From NCBI GenBank assembly GCA_002393735.1, contig DGTK01000007.1, positions 1-64,000 on the forward strand: DNA of 64,000 bases, in the 5' to 3' direction. This document shows positions 26,622 through 35,727 of the stretch, one piece after another (the first letter of the stretch is position 1; each line of letters begins with the position of its first letter). The notes below the pieces were generated by a model. The model ran no database searches. It saw only the letters and a list, made by a program, of their open reading frames with translations, and was not told the DNA's origin. Made by a program: the position numbers and the translations under genes. This stretch comes from Lachnospiraceae bacterium UBA4338. GTDB taxonomy: Bacteria; Bacillota; Clostridia; Lachnospirales; Lachnospiraceae.

Positions 26622-27197
26622 TTACACGTCCATCTTCAGGTTAACTTCAACTTCCTTTTCTGCTTCTACCTTGAATTCTTCAATCATATCATTACTCATT
26701 TCCGGTAATTCTTCCAGGGATGCCACCCCAAATGAACGAAGGAACTGCTCTGTTGTTCCGAATACTATTGGTTTACCAGGAGCATTAAGTCTTCCCTTTT
26801 CCTCAATAAGTGACAATTCTACCAGTCTGTTAATGATGTGATCTGAGTTAACCCCCCTGACTTTCTCAACATCCATTCTTGTAACAGGTTGTTTATAAGC
26901 CACAATAGACAATACTTCATATGCTGAATCAGACAGAGTCTGTTTCTTCGGAACATTGGTCACCTTAATAAGGGCATCATAATAATCATCCTTGGTTCTG
27001 AGCTGTACACTGTTCTCTAGTCTGACTATCTGAATACCTCTGTTCTTCTTCGCATATTCAGTCTGCATATCATCTATATATTCCAAAACTTCTTCTTTAG
27101 ATACATCTAAAGCTGTGGCAATTGTTTCAATTTCCACAGAGTTTCCAACTGCAAAAAGTATGGCTTCAATTGTACCGTAAGCTTCCTTTTTATCCAA
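26622..27197 (-). CDS. scpB: Segregation and condensation protein B, 191 aa
   Basis: ScpB dimers join ScpA and SMC in the bacterial condensin that compacts and separates chromosomes. The protein shows the tandem winged-helix pattern: YGTIEAILFAVGNSVEIETI, then GIQIVRLENSVQLRTKDDYY, LSIVAYKQPVTRMDVEKVRG and LVELSLIEEKGR, ending with LRSFGVASLEELPE. Length is normal. It follows scpA with an 11-nt gap. Confidence 0.95.
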   Translation of the reverse strand: MDKKEAYGTIEAILFAVGNSVEIETIATALDVSKEEVLEYIDDMQTEYAKKNRGIQIVRLENSVQLRTKDDYYDALIKVTNVPKKQTLSDSAYEVLSIVAYKQPVTRMDVEKVRGVNSDHIINRLVELSLIEEKGRLNAPGKPIVFGTTEQFLRSFGVASLEELPEMSNDMIEEFKVEAEKEVEVNLKMDV

Positions 27198-27208
27198 ACT
27201 ATATTACC

Positions 27209-27985
27209 TCAACTTTCCAAAAGCATTCCCAGATTATCATCAATATTTACACATTCAATATCGATATCATCGTTTTCAGATTCCTGTTTTACGACAACGG
27301 CGCTGATTTTGATAAGTTCCAGCAAAATCAGGAACGTAACAATCGTGTCCATTTTGCTGCGTTGTTCAGAAAGCAGATTTCTAAATGAACAATGCTTATG
27401 ACTTCTTAAATATCCAAAAACAACTTCCTGCTTCTTCTCAAGATCAACATTTTCTTTCTTGATCTCACCAAACTTGCTTCTGATTGGGTCGATTTTGTCC
27501 TCGGCTCTTTTTAATACCTCTTCAAAAATCCTGCTCAAAGCCTCAAGATTGGCATCAGAGAGCAGTTCATCATAATTAACAGGAGCCTTGTATTCCAGGA
27601 CTTCCTTAGGGATGGTCGGATTCTTATACATATGCTTGTCAGCATCGAATCTCATATCCTTAAGTTCCATGGACATATATTTACACATCTTATATTCAAT
27701 AAGTTTTTCAACCAGCTCGGCTCTCGGGTCTTCCTCTTCTCCCTCTTCATTAACCTCAGCCGGAAGCAGCATTTTGCACTTAATATCAAGAAGTGTGGCA
27801 GCCATAACCAGGAATTCACTCATTACGTTCATGTCCTCGGTTTCCATGGCCTTAATATATTCCATATACTGTCTTGTTATCTCGGCAATGGGAATATCAT
27901 ATATATCAACTTTATTCTTTTCAATCAGATGCAAAAGCAAATCCAAAGGACCTTCAAAAGCATCCAGTTTAACCTCTAATGCCAT
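27209..27985 (-). CDS. scpA: Segregation and condensation protein A, 258 aa
   Basis: ScpA is the kleisin that bridges SMC heads. The start VKLDAFEGPLDLLLHLIEKN and the following DIYDIPIAEITRQY are diagnostic; the C-terminal winged helix has TFLILLELIKISAVVVKQE. Length is normal. It is the first gene of an 11-gene minus-strand run (scpA, scpB, deacetylase, bactofilin, pyrH, frr, uppS, cdsA, dxr, rseP, rfbF) with gaps of 3-29 nt, and a good promoter sits about 50 nt upstream. Confidence 0.95.
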   Translation of the reverse strand: MALEVKLDAFEGPLDLLLHLIEKNKVDIYDIPIAEITRQYMEYIKAMETEDMNVMSEFLVMAATLLDIKCKMLLPAEVNEEGEEEDPRAELVEKLIEYKMCKYMSMELKDMRFDADKHMYKNPTIPKEVLEYKAPVNYDELLSDANLEALSRIFEEVLKRAEDKIDPIRSKFGEIKKENVDLEKKQEVVFGYLRSHKHCSFRNLLSEQRSKMDTIVTFLILLELIKISAVVVKQESENDDIDIECVNIDDNLGMLLES

Positions 27986-28035
27986 TAATTATCACCTTAA
28001 AAAAAACTCTTATCCCTTTTACGCAGGTAAATTTT

Positions 28036-28064
28036 ATTATACCATTTTTAGGCTTGTAACACAA
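28036..28064 (-). promoter_or_regulatory. Promoter of the scpA-rfbF operon
   Basis: On the minus strand an extended -10 (TGG-TATAAT, ending at 28036) lies 17 nt after a weak -35 TTGTGT (28064-28059). It overlaps the 3' end of the phosphoesterase gene, about 50 nt before scpA. Confidence 0.6.
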
Positions 28065-28926
28065 GTAATGTAAGTTCAGCCGGGTCAAAAAGCCTTAGTG
28101 GCAGTGTATGTGTTCCAAGCCCGCAACTGACAACTGCTTTTGTATTTCCAACTGTATAGATTCCACCGTTATATTTAGGGAAGAATCTTACGTTTGGAGA
28201 TGCTATTCCGCCTACAAACGGAAGTCTGATAAGTCCGCCATGCACATGGCCTGAAAGTGATACATCACAGCCCCATATGCCATATTTATCGCTGTAATCA
28301 GGATTATGGGCAAGTAAAATATTAAACTTCTTTTTATCCACCGCACCAAGTACTGATTCAATATAACTGTCTTCCATTGGATAAACCCTGAATCTTTTAT
28401 AATAATCAGGCGCTATCTCAAGGCCGTACAGAGTTATATTATCTTCAAGTTCAAGTTTCTCATTACTTAGAATCCTGATACCGCATTCTTTGCATACACT
28501 GTCAAATTCCTGATACATCTCCCCATATTTCTGAGGATAGATTTTAGCCCTGAACTCATGATTTCCCAAAGCATAATAAATCTTATACTTCTTTGACAGT
28601 TCCCTAAATAAATCAAAAGCCACCTTATTATCAACTCCAGGCGTTGCAACTATCATATCGCCACCACAAAGCAGGTAATCCGGCTTAAGTTTATCTATAG
28701 CCTTAATTAATTTGGAATTATTCTCTCCATACTTTTTAAGATGCAGATCCGTAAGAAATACTATCCTTTTTTCCTTACCAACCTTCGATGTCTTAATAAC
28801 ATATTTTCTGACTATAAATCTGTTTAAATCTATTATGTTTATAACGAGTAAAACCACACATAGCAAAGCAAAAGCAATCACTATATATAGCACCGGATGT
28901 TCCCTAAAATACAATTTATCCCTCAC
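28048..28926 (-). CDS. Membrane-anchored metallophosphoesterase, 292 aa
   Basis: This is a calcineurin-like phosphoesterase: the metal motifs are FLTDLHLKKYGENNSKL (D-x-H), LLCGGDM, YALGNHEFRAK (GNHE) and, near the end, LAHNPDY and LSGHVHGG (GHxH). An N-terminal membrane segment (about 11-30) with a charged flank places the enzyme at the outer face or in the membrane, like YkuE-type enzymes that act on lipids or on cyclic nucleotides; the substrate cannot be told from the sequence. Transcription probably starts separately, since rpsU ends with a terminator just upstream. Confidence 0.88.
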   Translation of the reverse strand: MRDKLYFREHPVLYIVIAFALLCVVLLVINIIDLNRFIVRKYVIKTSKVGKEKRIVFLTDLHLKKYGENNSKLIKAIDKLKPDYLLCGGDMIVATPGVDNKVAFDLFRELSKKYKIYYALGNHEFRAKIYPQKYGEMYQEFDSVCKECGIRILSNEKLELEDNITLYGLEIAPDYYKRFRVYPMEDSYIESVLGAVDKKKFNILLAHNPDYSDKYGIWGCDVSLSGHVHGGLIRLPFVGGIASPNVRFFPKYNGGIYTVGNTKAVVSCGLGTHTLPLRLFDPAELTLLVLQA

Positions 28927-28947
28927 TCTTTACTGTTTTTGAACAAA

Positions 28948-28974
28948 AAAGCCACATTATCAAAATGTGGCTTT
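28948..28974 (-). terminator. Terminator after rpsU
   Basis: AAAGCCACATT (28948-28958) pairs with AATGTGGCTTT (28964-28974) with a 5-nt loop and a T-run on the minus strand, 10 nt after the rpsU stop. Confidence 0.88.
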
Positions 28975-28984
28975 ATCTTACTTA

Positions 28985-29161
28985 TTAATTATATTTACGC
29001 TTTCTAGCAGCTTCGCTCTTTTTCTTACGCTTAACGCTAGGCTTCTCGTAATGTTCTCTCTTACGGATTTCCTGTAAGATACCCTGTTTTGCGCAACTTC
29101 TCTTAAAACGACGTAATGCGCTATCTAAAGTCTCATTATCTTTTACTTCAACTTTTGACAT
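28985..29161 (-). CDS. rpsU: 30S ribosomal protein S21, 58 aa
   Basis: I translated this short gene directly: it begins [20 protein letters not shown], continues with [20 protein letters not shown] and ends in a basic tail with [13 protein letters not shown]. This matches S21 along its whole length (58 residues, as usual in Clostridia). S21 is a small, basic, helical protein near the anti-Shine-Dalgarno end of 16S rRNA and helps initiation. A GGAGGG site precedes ATG by about 8 nt. It has its own promoter and terminator and so is probably a single-gene transcript. Confidence 0.97.
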   Translation of the reverse strand: MSKVEVKDNETLDSALRRFKRSCAKQGILQEIRKREHYEKPSVKRKKKSEAARKRKYN

Positions 29162-29229
29162 CTTCTTCTACCCTCCTTCTCAGTCATAAAATCGTGCCCG
29201 ACTGTAAGGTTTTCTTTCGCACAATCCCT

Positions 29230-29258
29230 ATTATAACTGAATAAATCAAACTCGTCAA
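29230..29258 (-). promoter_or_regulatory. Strong sigma-A promoter of rpsU
   Basis: On the minus strand TTGACG (29258-29253) and TATAAT (29235-29230) are separated by 17 nt, a near-perfect housekeeping promoter about 70 nt before the rpsU ATG. Confidence 0.85.
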
Positions 29259-29287
29259 TAACTTTTTATTAGATAAATCATGGCTTT

Positions 29288-30361
29288 TTAAGGCCTTGGC
29301 AGATCGTAATATTTATATATTTCTTCGCTTTCTATTTTATCTACCATTTCGCTGATTCTTTGAATATATAATTCATAATTATCATATGTTACTTCATTCT
29401 CATTATTTATTACTGCATTCATCATATAATCGTTTATTTCAGGAGAATAATGTATTACATCCATATAATTATTCGTATTAAATACAATATCTTCTTCCTG
29501 GCAGAAACAGTATACTTTAGCATTATCCATAGGCATGAATGTATCAAATATTCTCTGAACCGAATACATTCTCATACCCATATAACCATTCACATACATT
29601 CCATCCCACCAAAATAATGAATAAGCAGGCAGAACAAATATAAATTCTGTATCAGGATGTTCTGTAACATATACAGCAATATCCTGAAGATTATTGTCTA
29701 TCATGGAAGCATATTCATCTTCAGTCAATTCTACGATATCCTCCTTAGCAATATATTCTCTTGAATAATTGCTCATAAGCATTGAGGTACTGAATTCTTT
29801 GCCTTTTGACCAGTCATATGCATTTCCGCATGTATTGATGCCTTTATATGACATAACTATATAGGCAGGGATTCTTTCCATTAATATGTCTTTATTAAAA
29901 AGATACGGCATATCATCGAGAACACTCTTTGTCTGCAAGTATTTATCTGCACCTTCATCAAAAAGCCTGATTCCTTCATCATTATCCAGAGCAAATAAAT
30001 CCAGATTCCAGTAAACATATTTAAGGTTATGCTTTTCGTCTGACATTTTCAGATAATAAAGCATATCAGGAGTCGTGCCTGACGCCTTAATTATCTTAAT
30101 GCTGTTACATCCCGTATAAGCATCAAATACATCCATATTATAATTCTCTGCCGTTGATGTACCCACCAGAACACTGTCATATTCAAGATTTCTTACACTT
30201 CCCGGCATTTGATTATCATGATCATTAAATACAGGATCAATTCCCATAAATGGACTGTGATACTGATAAAAAACATCAAAAAACCAAATTATAAAGGTAA
30301 CAAAAAACAACCCAATACATATAAAAGTTATTAAGATTTTTAACGCCTTATTACTTTCCAT
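29288..30361 (-). CDS. SGNH-hydrolase-like membrane protein, partner of MBOAT, 357 aa
   Basis: One N-terminal membrane helix (about 8-30) is followed by an outer domain with VLVGTSTAENYNMD (nucleophile block, GTS in place of GDS) and, near the end, MDVIHYSPEINDYM (the D-x-x-H block). This is the layout of the DltD/AlgX-type SGNH proteins that move acetyl groups onto extracellular polysaccharide together with an MBOAT membrane protein. It is a close paralogue of the next gene upstream, with long shared segments such as HNLKYV-like and TPDMLYYL. It is the last gene of MBOAT-SGNH-SGNH. Confidence 0.78.
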   Translation of the reverse strand: MESNKALKILITFICIGLFFVTFIIWFFDVFYQYHSPFMGIDPVFNDHDNQMPGSVRNLEYDSVLVGTSTAENYNMDVFDAYTGCNSIKIIKASGTTPDMLYYLKMSDEKHNLKYVYWNLDLFALDNDEGIRLFDEGADKYLQTKSVLDDMPYLFNKDILMERIPAYIVMSYKGINTCGNAYDWSKGKEFSTSMLMSNYSREYIAKEDIVELTEDEYASMIDNNLQDIAVYVTEHPDTEFIFVLPAYSLFWWDGMYVNGYMGMRMYSVQRIFDTFMPMDNAKVYCFCQEEDIVFNTNNYMDVIHYSPEINDYMMNAVINNENEVTYDNYELYIQRISEMVDKIESEEIYKYYDLPRP

Positions 30362-30427
30362 AATTTACTTAGAAAAACATTATAAATAAATCAAACCCAT
30401 AAAACAGATAATCCACACATTTATACA

Positions 30428-31507
30428 TTATTCCTGAGGATATCTGACATCATAATACTTATATATTTCTTCACTTTCTATTTTATCTATCATTTCTGAA
30501 AGATCATTTACATATGTTTTATAATTATCAGTTGTTACTTCTCTTTCACCTGAATAAACTGTATATATCATATAATCGTTAATTTCAGGAGAATAATGCA
30601 AATAATCCATATAATTGTCAGGATTTAATGCTACACTTTCATCAGAAGTAAAGCTGTAAACTTTAACATTATCTAGACCTACAACTGATTCATACAATGC
30701 TTCCAAAGAATATAGTCTCATAGGAACAAATCCATTAACATACTGAAAATCCCACCAGAAAAGTGAATAAGGAGGGAGAATAAATATAAAATTTGTGTCC
30801 TTGTGATTGTTAATATATTCAACAACCTCATCAATATTATTATCAATCATTTCCTTATAATCTTCTTCCGGAATAACATTAATATCGTCTTTTTTAATGT
30901 AACACCTTCCGTAATTACCAACAACTGTAGCAGTACTGAATGTTTTTCCCTTTGACCAGTTATATGCATCGCCTCCTGTATATATTCCTTTATAAGAATA
31001 TGCTAAATATGTTGGAATTTCCCTAAATATAACTTCTTTATTGAAGAGATACGGAACATCATCAAATATAGTTCTTGTCTGCAGGTATTTTGTTTCTTTA
31101 TCATTAAATATAGTTACTCCTTCTGTACTCTCAAGTGCGAAAAGGTCAAAACACCAAAAAACATACTTCAGGTCATGTTTATTTTCAGAAATATTAAGAT
31201 AATATAACATATCCGGCGTAGTGCCAGCCAATCTGATTATTTTTATATTGCGGCATCCGTATAATTCGTTAAAAATATCCGAATTAAAGTTTTCGGCTTC
31301 AGATGTTCCTAAAATAACACTGTCATAAGTAAGGTTTCTAATACTTCCAGGCATTTGATTAGTATGATCATAAAATACAGGTTCTATTCCCAATAAAGGA
31401 CCATGATACTGATAAAAAATATCAAAAAACCATACTACAGAAGCGACAAGAAACGTTTCAAGTAATATAAAAAAGAATAAGGTTTTAAGACTCTTTTTGC
31501 TTTCCAT
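30428..31507 (-). CDS. SGNH-hydrolase-like membrane protein, partner of MBOAT, 359 aa
   Basis: This has the same architecture as the downstream paralogue: a membrane helix at the N-terminus, VILGTSEAENFNSD for the Ser block, and MDYLHYSPEINDYM for the Asp/His block, plus FLLPPYSLFWWD-like aromatic segment (seen as ILPPYSLFWWD). The ATG at 31507 is chosen over an in-frame GTG at 31513, since the AGGA site fits it. It starts 9 nt after the MBOAT gene, so the two are co-transcribed. The pair suggests two acceptor specificities for one acetyl pump, which is inference. Confidence 0.78.
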   Translation of the reverse strand: MESKKSLKTLFFFILLETFLVASVVWFFDIFYQYHGPLLGIEPVFYDHTNQMPGSIRNLTYDSVILGTSEAENFNSDIFNELYGCRNIKIIRLAGTTPDMLYYLNISENKHDLKYVFWCFDLFALESTEGVTIFNDKETKYLQTRTIFDDVPYLFNKEVIFREIPTYLAYSYKGIYTGGDAYNWSKGKTFSTATVVGNYGRCYIKKDDINVIPEEDYKEMIDNNIDEVVEYINNHKDTNFIFILPPYSLFWWDFQYVNGFVPMRLYSLEALYESVVGLDNVKVYSFTSDESVALNPDNYMDYLHYSPEINDYMIYTVYSGEREVTTDNYKTYVNDLSEMIDKIESEEIYKYYDVRYPQE

Positions 31508-31516
31508 ACACACATC

Positions 31517-32980
31517 CTAGAAATTAAAATATAAGAATACACTTACATGCGAAAGAGAAATAAAGGACCATACAAAAATTGTAGAAATAACCAGTAAACC
31601 TCTTTTTGTATATACATATTTATTTATCCATTCTTCTGCTTTCATACCTTTAAGCAACATAAATGCTATTATTGTAATAACAATAAATGTCAACAAATAG
31701 ACAACGTTAACCAACGATGGTCTGGTTAATTCGAGAAATTTAACAATGGCATATGTTTCAGGAATCTCCAATGTGTTACACATTCCAATAAAGTTATTCA
31801 TAAACTTAAATCCAAACAGTTTACTCCACAGTTCTAATGCCTGACTCAAAGAATCTGCTCTAAAGATTGAAAACGTCAGGATTATATAAATCTGAGTTAT
31901 AAAAACATTAAATAATTTTGACTTTGTTTTAAATTTAGGAAATGCTGCTTCCACAATTGCAGCAATGCCATGCATCAACCCCCAGACAATAAACGTCCAG
32001 TTAGCACCATGCCATATTCCACTAACAAGAAAAACAATGAAAATATTAATACACTGTCTCAACTTTCCCTTTCGATTTCCGCCTAATGGTATATAAATGT
32101 ACTGAGTTAAGAAATCTGACAAAGTTATATGCCATCTTCTCCAAAAGTCCCTGACAGAGTCTGCTTTAAATGGAGAATTAAAGTTAACTGGAATATCGAG
32201 TCCCATCATTAATCCAATACCTCTGGACATATCGGAATAACCACTGAAATCAAAATATAACTCCATCATATAGAAAATAATAACGCACCATGCTGTAGGC
32301 ATATCAAGCCAAGGAATATTGTCATATTCAGCATTAACTAAAAGAGCAAGCGTATCAGCAATTAAGACTTTTTTACCCATTCCAAGAGAGAACAAGGATA
32401 AACCTTTAAGCATATTATCTGCCTTAAATGTTCCAACATCATCTTTATAAAGCTGAGGTATAAAGTGATCGTGTTTAACAATCGGTCCAGCAACCAGTTG
32501 TGCAAAAAACGAAACATAAAAAATATAATCTATAAGATTATAATGATTCGCTTTTTTCATATATCTGTCAGCAATAAAAGAAATCTGTTGAAATGTAAAA
32601 AAACTTATACCTAATGGAAGAGCAATTTTTTCTATTGAAATATCACTATGAAAAATAAAATTACAGTTATCAATAAAGAAATTTAAATATTTAAAATAGA
32701 ATAATAAGCCAATATTACCTGTTAATCCTAATATAAAGATTATTTTTGATATATTTTTTGAACTGATTTTCAGAAATAGAAAGCTTATAAAATAATTGAA
32801 TGCAAGACTCGAAATCAGAATCCACAAATACGAAGGATTATAATATCCGTAAAACCAAAACGACATTCCTATTACAAATAATTTTGCAAAACTTTTATTA
32901 GACAAATAACTTAATCCATACCATACTATCAGCACAATTGGCATAAATAACATTATAAAAATCAATGAATTATATAGCAT
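31517..32980 (-). CDS. MBOAT-family membrane O-acyltransferase, 487 aa
   Basis: This is a DltB/AlgI-like protein with about ten membrane helices. The MBOAT motif with the essential His is VSGIWHGANWTFIVWGLMHG, and RDFWRRWHITLSDFLTQYIY is the usual cytosolic-side motif before it; SIEKIALPLGISFFTFQQIS is typical of the N-terminal half. Such proteins take acyl groups from cytosolic donors and pass them across the membrane to an SGNH partner, here the two genes that follow. The target is likely an exopolysaccharide, since no dlt genes (dltA, dltC) are near. RBS AGAGG is 7 nt before ATG. Confidence 0.9.
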   Translation of the reverse strand: MLYNSLIFIMLFMPIVLIVWYGLSYLSNKSFAKLFVIGMSFWFYGYYNPSYLWILISSLAFNYFISFLFLKISSKNISKIIFILGLTGNIGLLFYFKYLNFFIDNCNFIFHSDISIEKIALPLGISFFTFQQISFIADRYMKKANHYNLIDYIFYVSFFAQLVAGPIVKHDHFIPQLYKDDVGTFKADNMLKGLSLFSLGMGKKVLIADTLALLVNAEYDNIPWLDMPTAWCVIIFYMMELYFDFSGYSDMSRGIGLMMGLDIPVNFNSPFKADSVRDFWRRWHITLSDFLTQYIYIPLGGNRKGKLRQCINIFIVFLVSGIWHGANWTFIVWGLMHGIAAIVEAAFPKFKTKSKLFNVFITQIYIILTFSIFRADSLSQALELWSKLFGFKFMNNFIGMCNTLEIPETYAIVKFLELTRPSLVNVVYLLTFIVITIIAFMLLKGMKAEEWINKYVYTKRGLLVISTIFVWSFISLSHVSVFLYFNF

Positions 32981-33007
32981 TTTTAACCTCTTTATAACTT
33001 AAAATAT

Positions 33008-33037
33008 CCCCCTGCTGTCTTTAGAGGCAACAGGGGG
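33008..33037 (-). terminator. Terminator after alaS
   Basis: CCCCCTGCTG (33008-33017) pairs with CAACAGGGGG (33028-33037), one mismatch, with T-rich sequence on the minus strand. It lies between alaS and the MBOAT gene. Confidence 0.75.
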
Positions 33038-33046
33038 CTTTTAATA

Positions 33047-35698
33047 TTATTTAATCATACCCTCAAGCTGAACCCTGGCTTCATTAATTGCATCATCAAT
33101 ACCTGCAGGATTCTTGCCGCCGGCCTGGGCCATATTTGGTCTTCCGCCACCGCCGCCTCCAACCTTAGGAGCGATTGCCTTAATAAGGTTACCTGCATGA
33201 GCGCCTTTGGAGATTGCATCATCAGTAGCCATTGTCATGATATTAACCTTGCCATCTGTTTCAGATACAAGTACAATAACACCTTCACCAAGCTTTGTCT
33301 TAAGCTGGTCACCCAAGTCTCTGAGGGCATTCATATCAACACCTGATAACCTGGCTGCAAGTAATTTAACACCCTTAACCTCTGTTACGTTATCCAAAAC
33401 ATCGCCTAATGACTCTTTGGCTGCCTTAGACTTAAGAGATTCGATTTCTGAATTAAGAGCCTTAATCTCAGCCATCATTGAATTAAGTTTAGCTGCAAGT
33501 GCGTCCGGATTACTCTTAACTACAGCTGCGGCTTCAATGAGCTTAGCTTCCATATCCTTATAGTAGTTAACAGCATTGTCGCCGGTAACTGCTTCTATTC
33601 TTCTAACGCCAGCTGCAACACCGCTTTCAGAGAGAATCTTGAAGAGTCTGATTTCACCTGTATGTGCTACATGAGTACCACCACAGAATTCCTTGGAATC
33701 ACCCATCATAACAACTCTTACGCTTTCGCCGTATTTTTCTCCGAATAATGCCATTGCACCAAGTTTTTTAGCTTCTTCAATATTGCAAACCTTTGTAATT
33801 ACAGGGAAGTCTGCCTGAATCCATTCATTTACAAGATCCTCAACCCTGGCAATTTCCTCTTTTGTCATAGCCTGACCATAAGAGAAGTCAAATCTTGTTC
33901 TCTCATTATCCTGATATGAACCCTGCTGATGAACATTGTCACCAAGTACAGTCTGAAGTGCTTTCTGCATAAGGTGTGTAGCTGAATGGTTCTTACATGT
34001 ATATGATCTGATTAAAGTATCGACAGCAAGTTCTGCCTTGGCGCCCTTAGAGATGGAGCCTTCAATACATTTACCAACATGACCTACTCTGTTAGAGGGA
34101 AGCTTAATTGTATCTGTAACTTCAAATACACCATCAGCTGTTTTAATAATACCAAGGTCACCCTTCTGACCACCCATGGTAGCATAGAAAGGTGTGGTTT
34201 TAACCACGATTGTTCCTTCCTCGCCTTTATTTAATTTATCAACAAGCGCATCACCTGATCCAATACCTGCAATTATATCTTCACCTGTTAATGAATCATA
34301 ACCGATGAATTCAGTCTTAACATCATCACCAAGCTCATCAAAAATATTAAGGTCAGAATCAAGTTTTGCAGCGAATTTCTGTCCTTCACGTGCTTTCTGC
34401 TTTTGCTCTTCCATTGAAGCCTTAAAGCCATCTAAGTCAACTCCGATTCCTTCTTCCCCTGCGAGTTCTTCAGTTAACTCAAATGGGAATCCAAATGTAT
34501 CATAAAGATAGAAAGCATCTTTACCTGAAATTTCCTTTGATCCTGCTGCTTTGGCTGTATCAAGGATTTTCTTAAATTCCTTCATACCATTTTCAAGTGT
34601 GGATTCAAATCTCTCGATTTCTTTCTTAAGCTCATCAAGCACAAAAGTTCTGTTCCTGGAAAGATTTGGGAAACTTTCTTTGTAAATTTCATCAATATAA
34701 ATTGTAGCAAGTGAAAGAATATCTTCTTTCTTAAGTTCAAGCATTCTTGCATGACGAACAGCACGGCGGATAAGTCTTCTAAGTACATATCCTGCGCCTG
34801 CATTGGATGGAAGAAGCTTGGCTTCATCACCAATAAGCATAACGCTTGTTCTTGTATGGTCGGCAAGGATTCTCATTGAACGTGAGAACTTATCATCTGC
34901 ATCATATGATTTTCCCGATGCCTTCTCAATTGCCGCAATTACAGGAGCAAAAAGGTCTGTCTTGTAAACATCTTTTGTTCCATTTAAGAATGCAAGGTTT
35001 CTCTCAAGACCCCAGCCTGTATCAACATTCTTCTGCTTAAGAGGAATTAAAGAACCATCTTTAAGTTTCTCATACTGCATGAATACGTCATTACCAAGTT
35101 CGGTATATTTGCCACAGCTGCAGCCAGGACCGCAATTCGGACCACAATCCGGAACATCTGCAATATAGAACATCTCAGAATCAGGACCACATGGACCATA
35201 TTCAAGTCCCCACCAGTTATCTTCTGCCGGAAGATAATAAATATTCTCTTTCTTGAAACCTGAAGCGATACGGTAATTAGCCCCTTCTTCATCTCTTGGT
35301 GCATTTTCATCACCTGCGAATACAGTAGCTGCAAGATGATCTGCATCAAATCCAAATACTTCGGTTAAAAGTTCATAACTCCATTTACATCTTTCTTCCT
35401 TGAAATAATCTCCAAGACTCCATGAGCCCATCATTTCAAAGAATGTTACGTGGCTCTTGTCACCAACTGAATCAATATCATTGGTACGAACGCAACCCTG
35501 CACATTGCAAAGCCTGGTTCCCATTGGATGCTTCTCACCAAGAAGGTAAGGCATCAAAGGCTGCATACCTGCAACATTAAAAAGTACTCCTGTGGAACCA
35601 TCTGATACCAAAGATACAGCTCCAACGTCAACATGACCTCTCTCGATATAGAACTTTTTCCATGTCTTTCTGAGTTCATCTGATGTAAATTGTTTCAT
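33047..35698 (-). CDS. alaS: Alanyl-tRNA synthetase, 883 aa
   Basis: AlaS charges tRNA-Ala. It has the class II catalytic core at the N-terminus (FTSDELRKTWKKFYIERGH, VSLVSDGSTGVLFNVAGMQP), the editing domain with HSATHLMQKAL and the CGGTHVAHTGEI zinc/editing site, a coiled-coil linker, and the C-terminal DHHA1-like domain with GGGGGGRPNMAQAGG. The frame opens 18 codons earlier and would overlap the upstream gene; the ATG at 35698, MKQFTSDELR, is the family start and has AAGGAG 11 nt upstream. No T-box leader is seen. Confidence 0.96.
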   Translation of the reverse strand: MKQFTSDELRKTWKKFYIERGHVDVGAVSLVSDGSTGVLFNVAGMQPLMPYLLGEKHPMGTRLCNVQGCVRTNDIDSVGDKSHVTFFEMMGSWSLGDYFKEERCKWSYELLTEVFGFDADHLAATVFAGDENAPRDEEGANYRIASGFKKENIYYLPAEDNWWGLEYGPCGPDSEMFYIADVPDCGPNCGPGCSCGKYTELGNDVFMQYEKLKDGSLIPLKQKNVDTGWGLERNLAFLNGTKDVYKTDLFAPVIAAIEKASGKSYDADDKFSRSMRILADHTRTSVMLIGDEAKLLPSNAGAGYVLRRLIRRAVRHARMLELKKEDILSLATIYIDEIYKESFPNLSRNRTFVLDELKKEIERFESTLENGMKEFKKILDTAKAAGSKEISGKDAFYLYDTFGFPFELTEELAGEEGIGVDLDGFKASMEEQKQKAREGQKFAAKLDSDLNIFDELGDDVKTEFIGYDSLTGEDIIAGIGSGDALVDKLNKGEEGTIVVKTTPFYATMGGQKGDLGIIKTADGVFEVTDTIKLPSNRVGHVGKCIEGSISKGAKAELAVDTLIRSYTCKNHSATHLMQKALQTVLGDNVHQQGSYQDNERTRFDFSYGQAMTKEEIARVEDLVNEWIQADFPVITKVCNIEEAKKLGAMALFGEKYGESVRVVMMGDSKEFCGGTHVAHTGEIRLFKILSESGVAAGVRRIEAVTGDNAVNYYKDMEAKLIEAAAVVKSNPDALAAKLNSMMAEIKALNSEIESLKSKAAKESLGDVLDNVTEVKGVKLLAARLSGVDMNALRDLGDQLKTKLGEGVIVLVSETDGKVNIMTMATDDAISKGAHAGNLIKAIAPKVGGGGGGRPNMAQAGGKNPAGIDDAINEARVQLEGMIK

Positions 35699-35727
35699 TC
35701 TGCTTAGTCTCCTTAACAACTTTCTTT

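Noticed and set aside
35699..35727. T-box leader before alaS
   Set aside because: The gap to the upstream gene is 29 nt, too short, and no T-box signature occurs.
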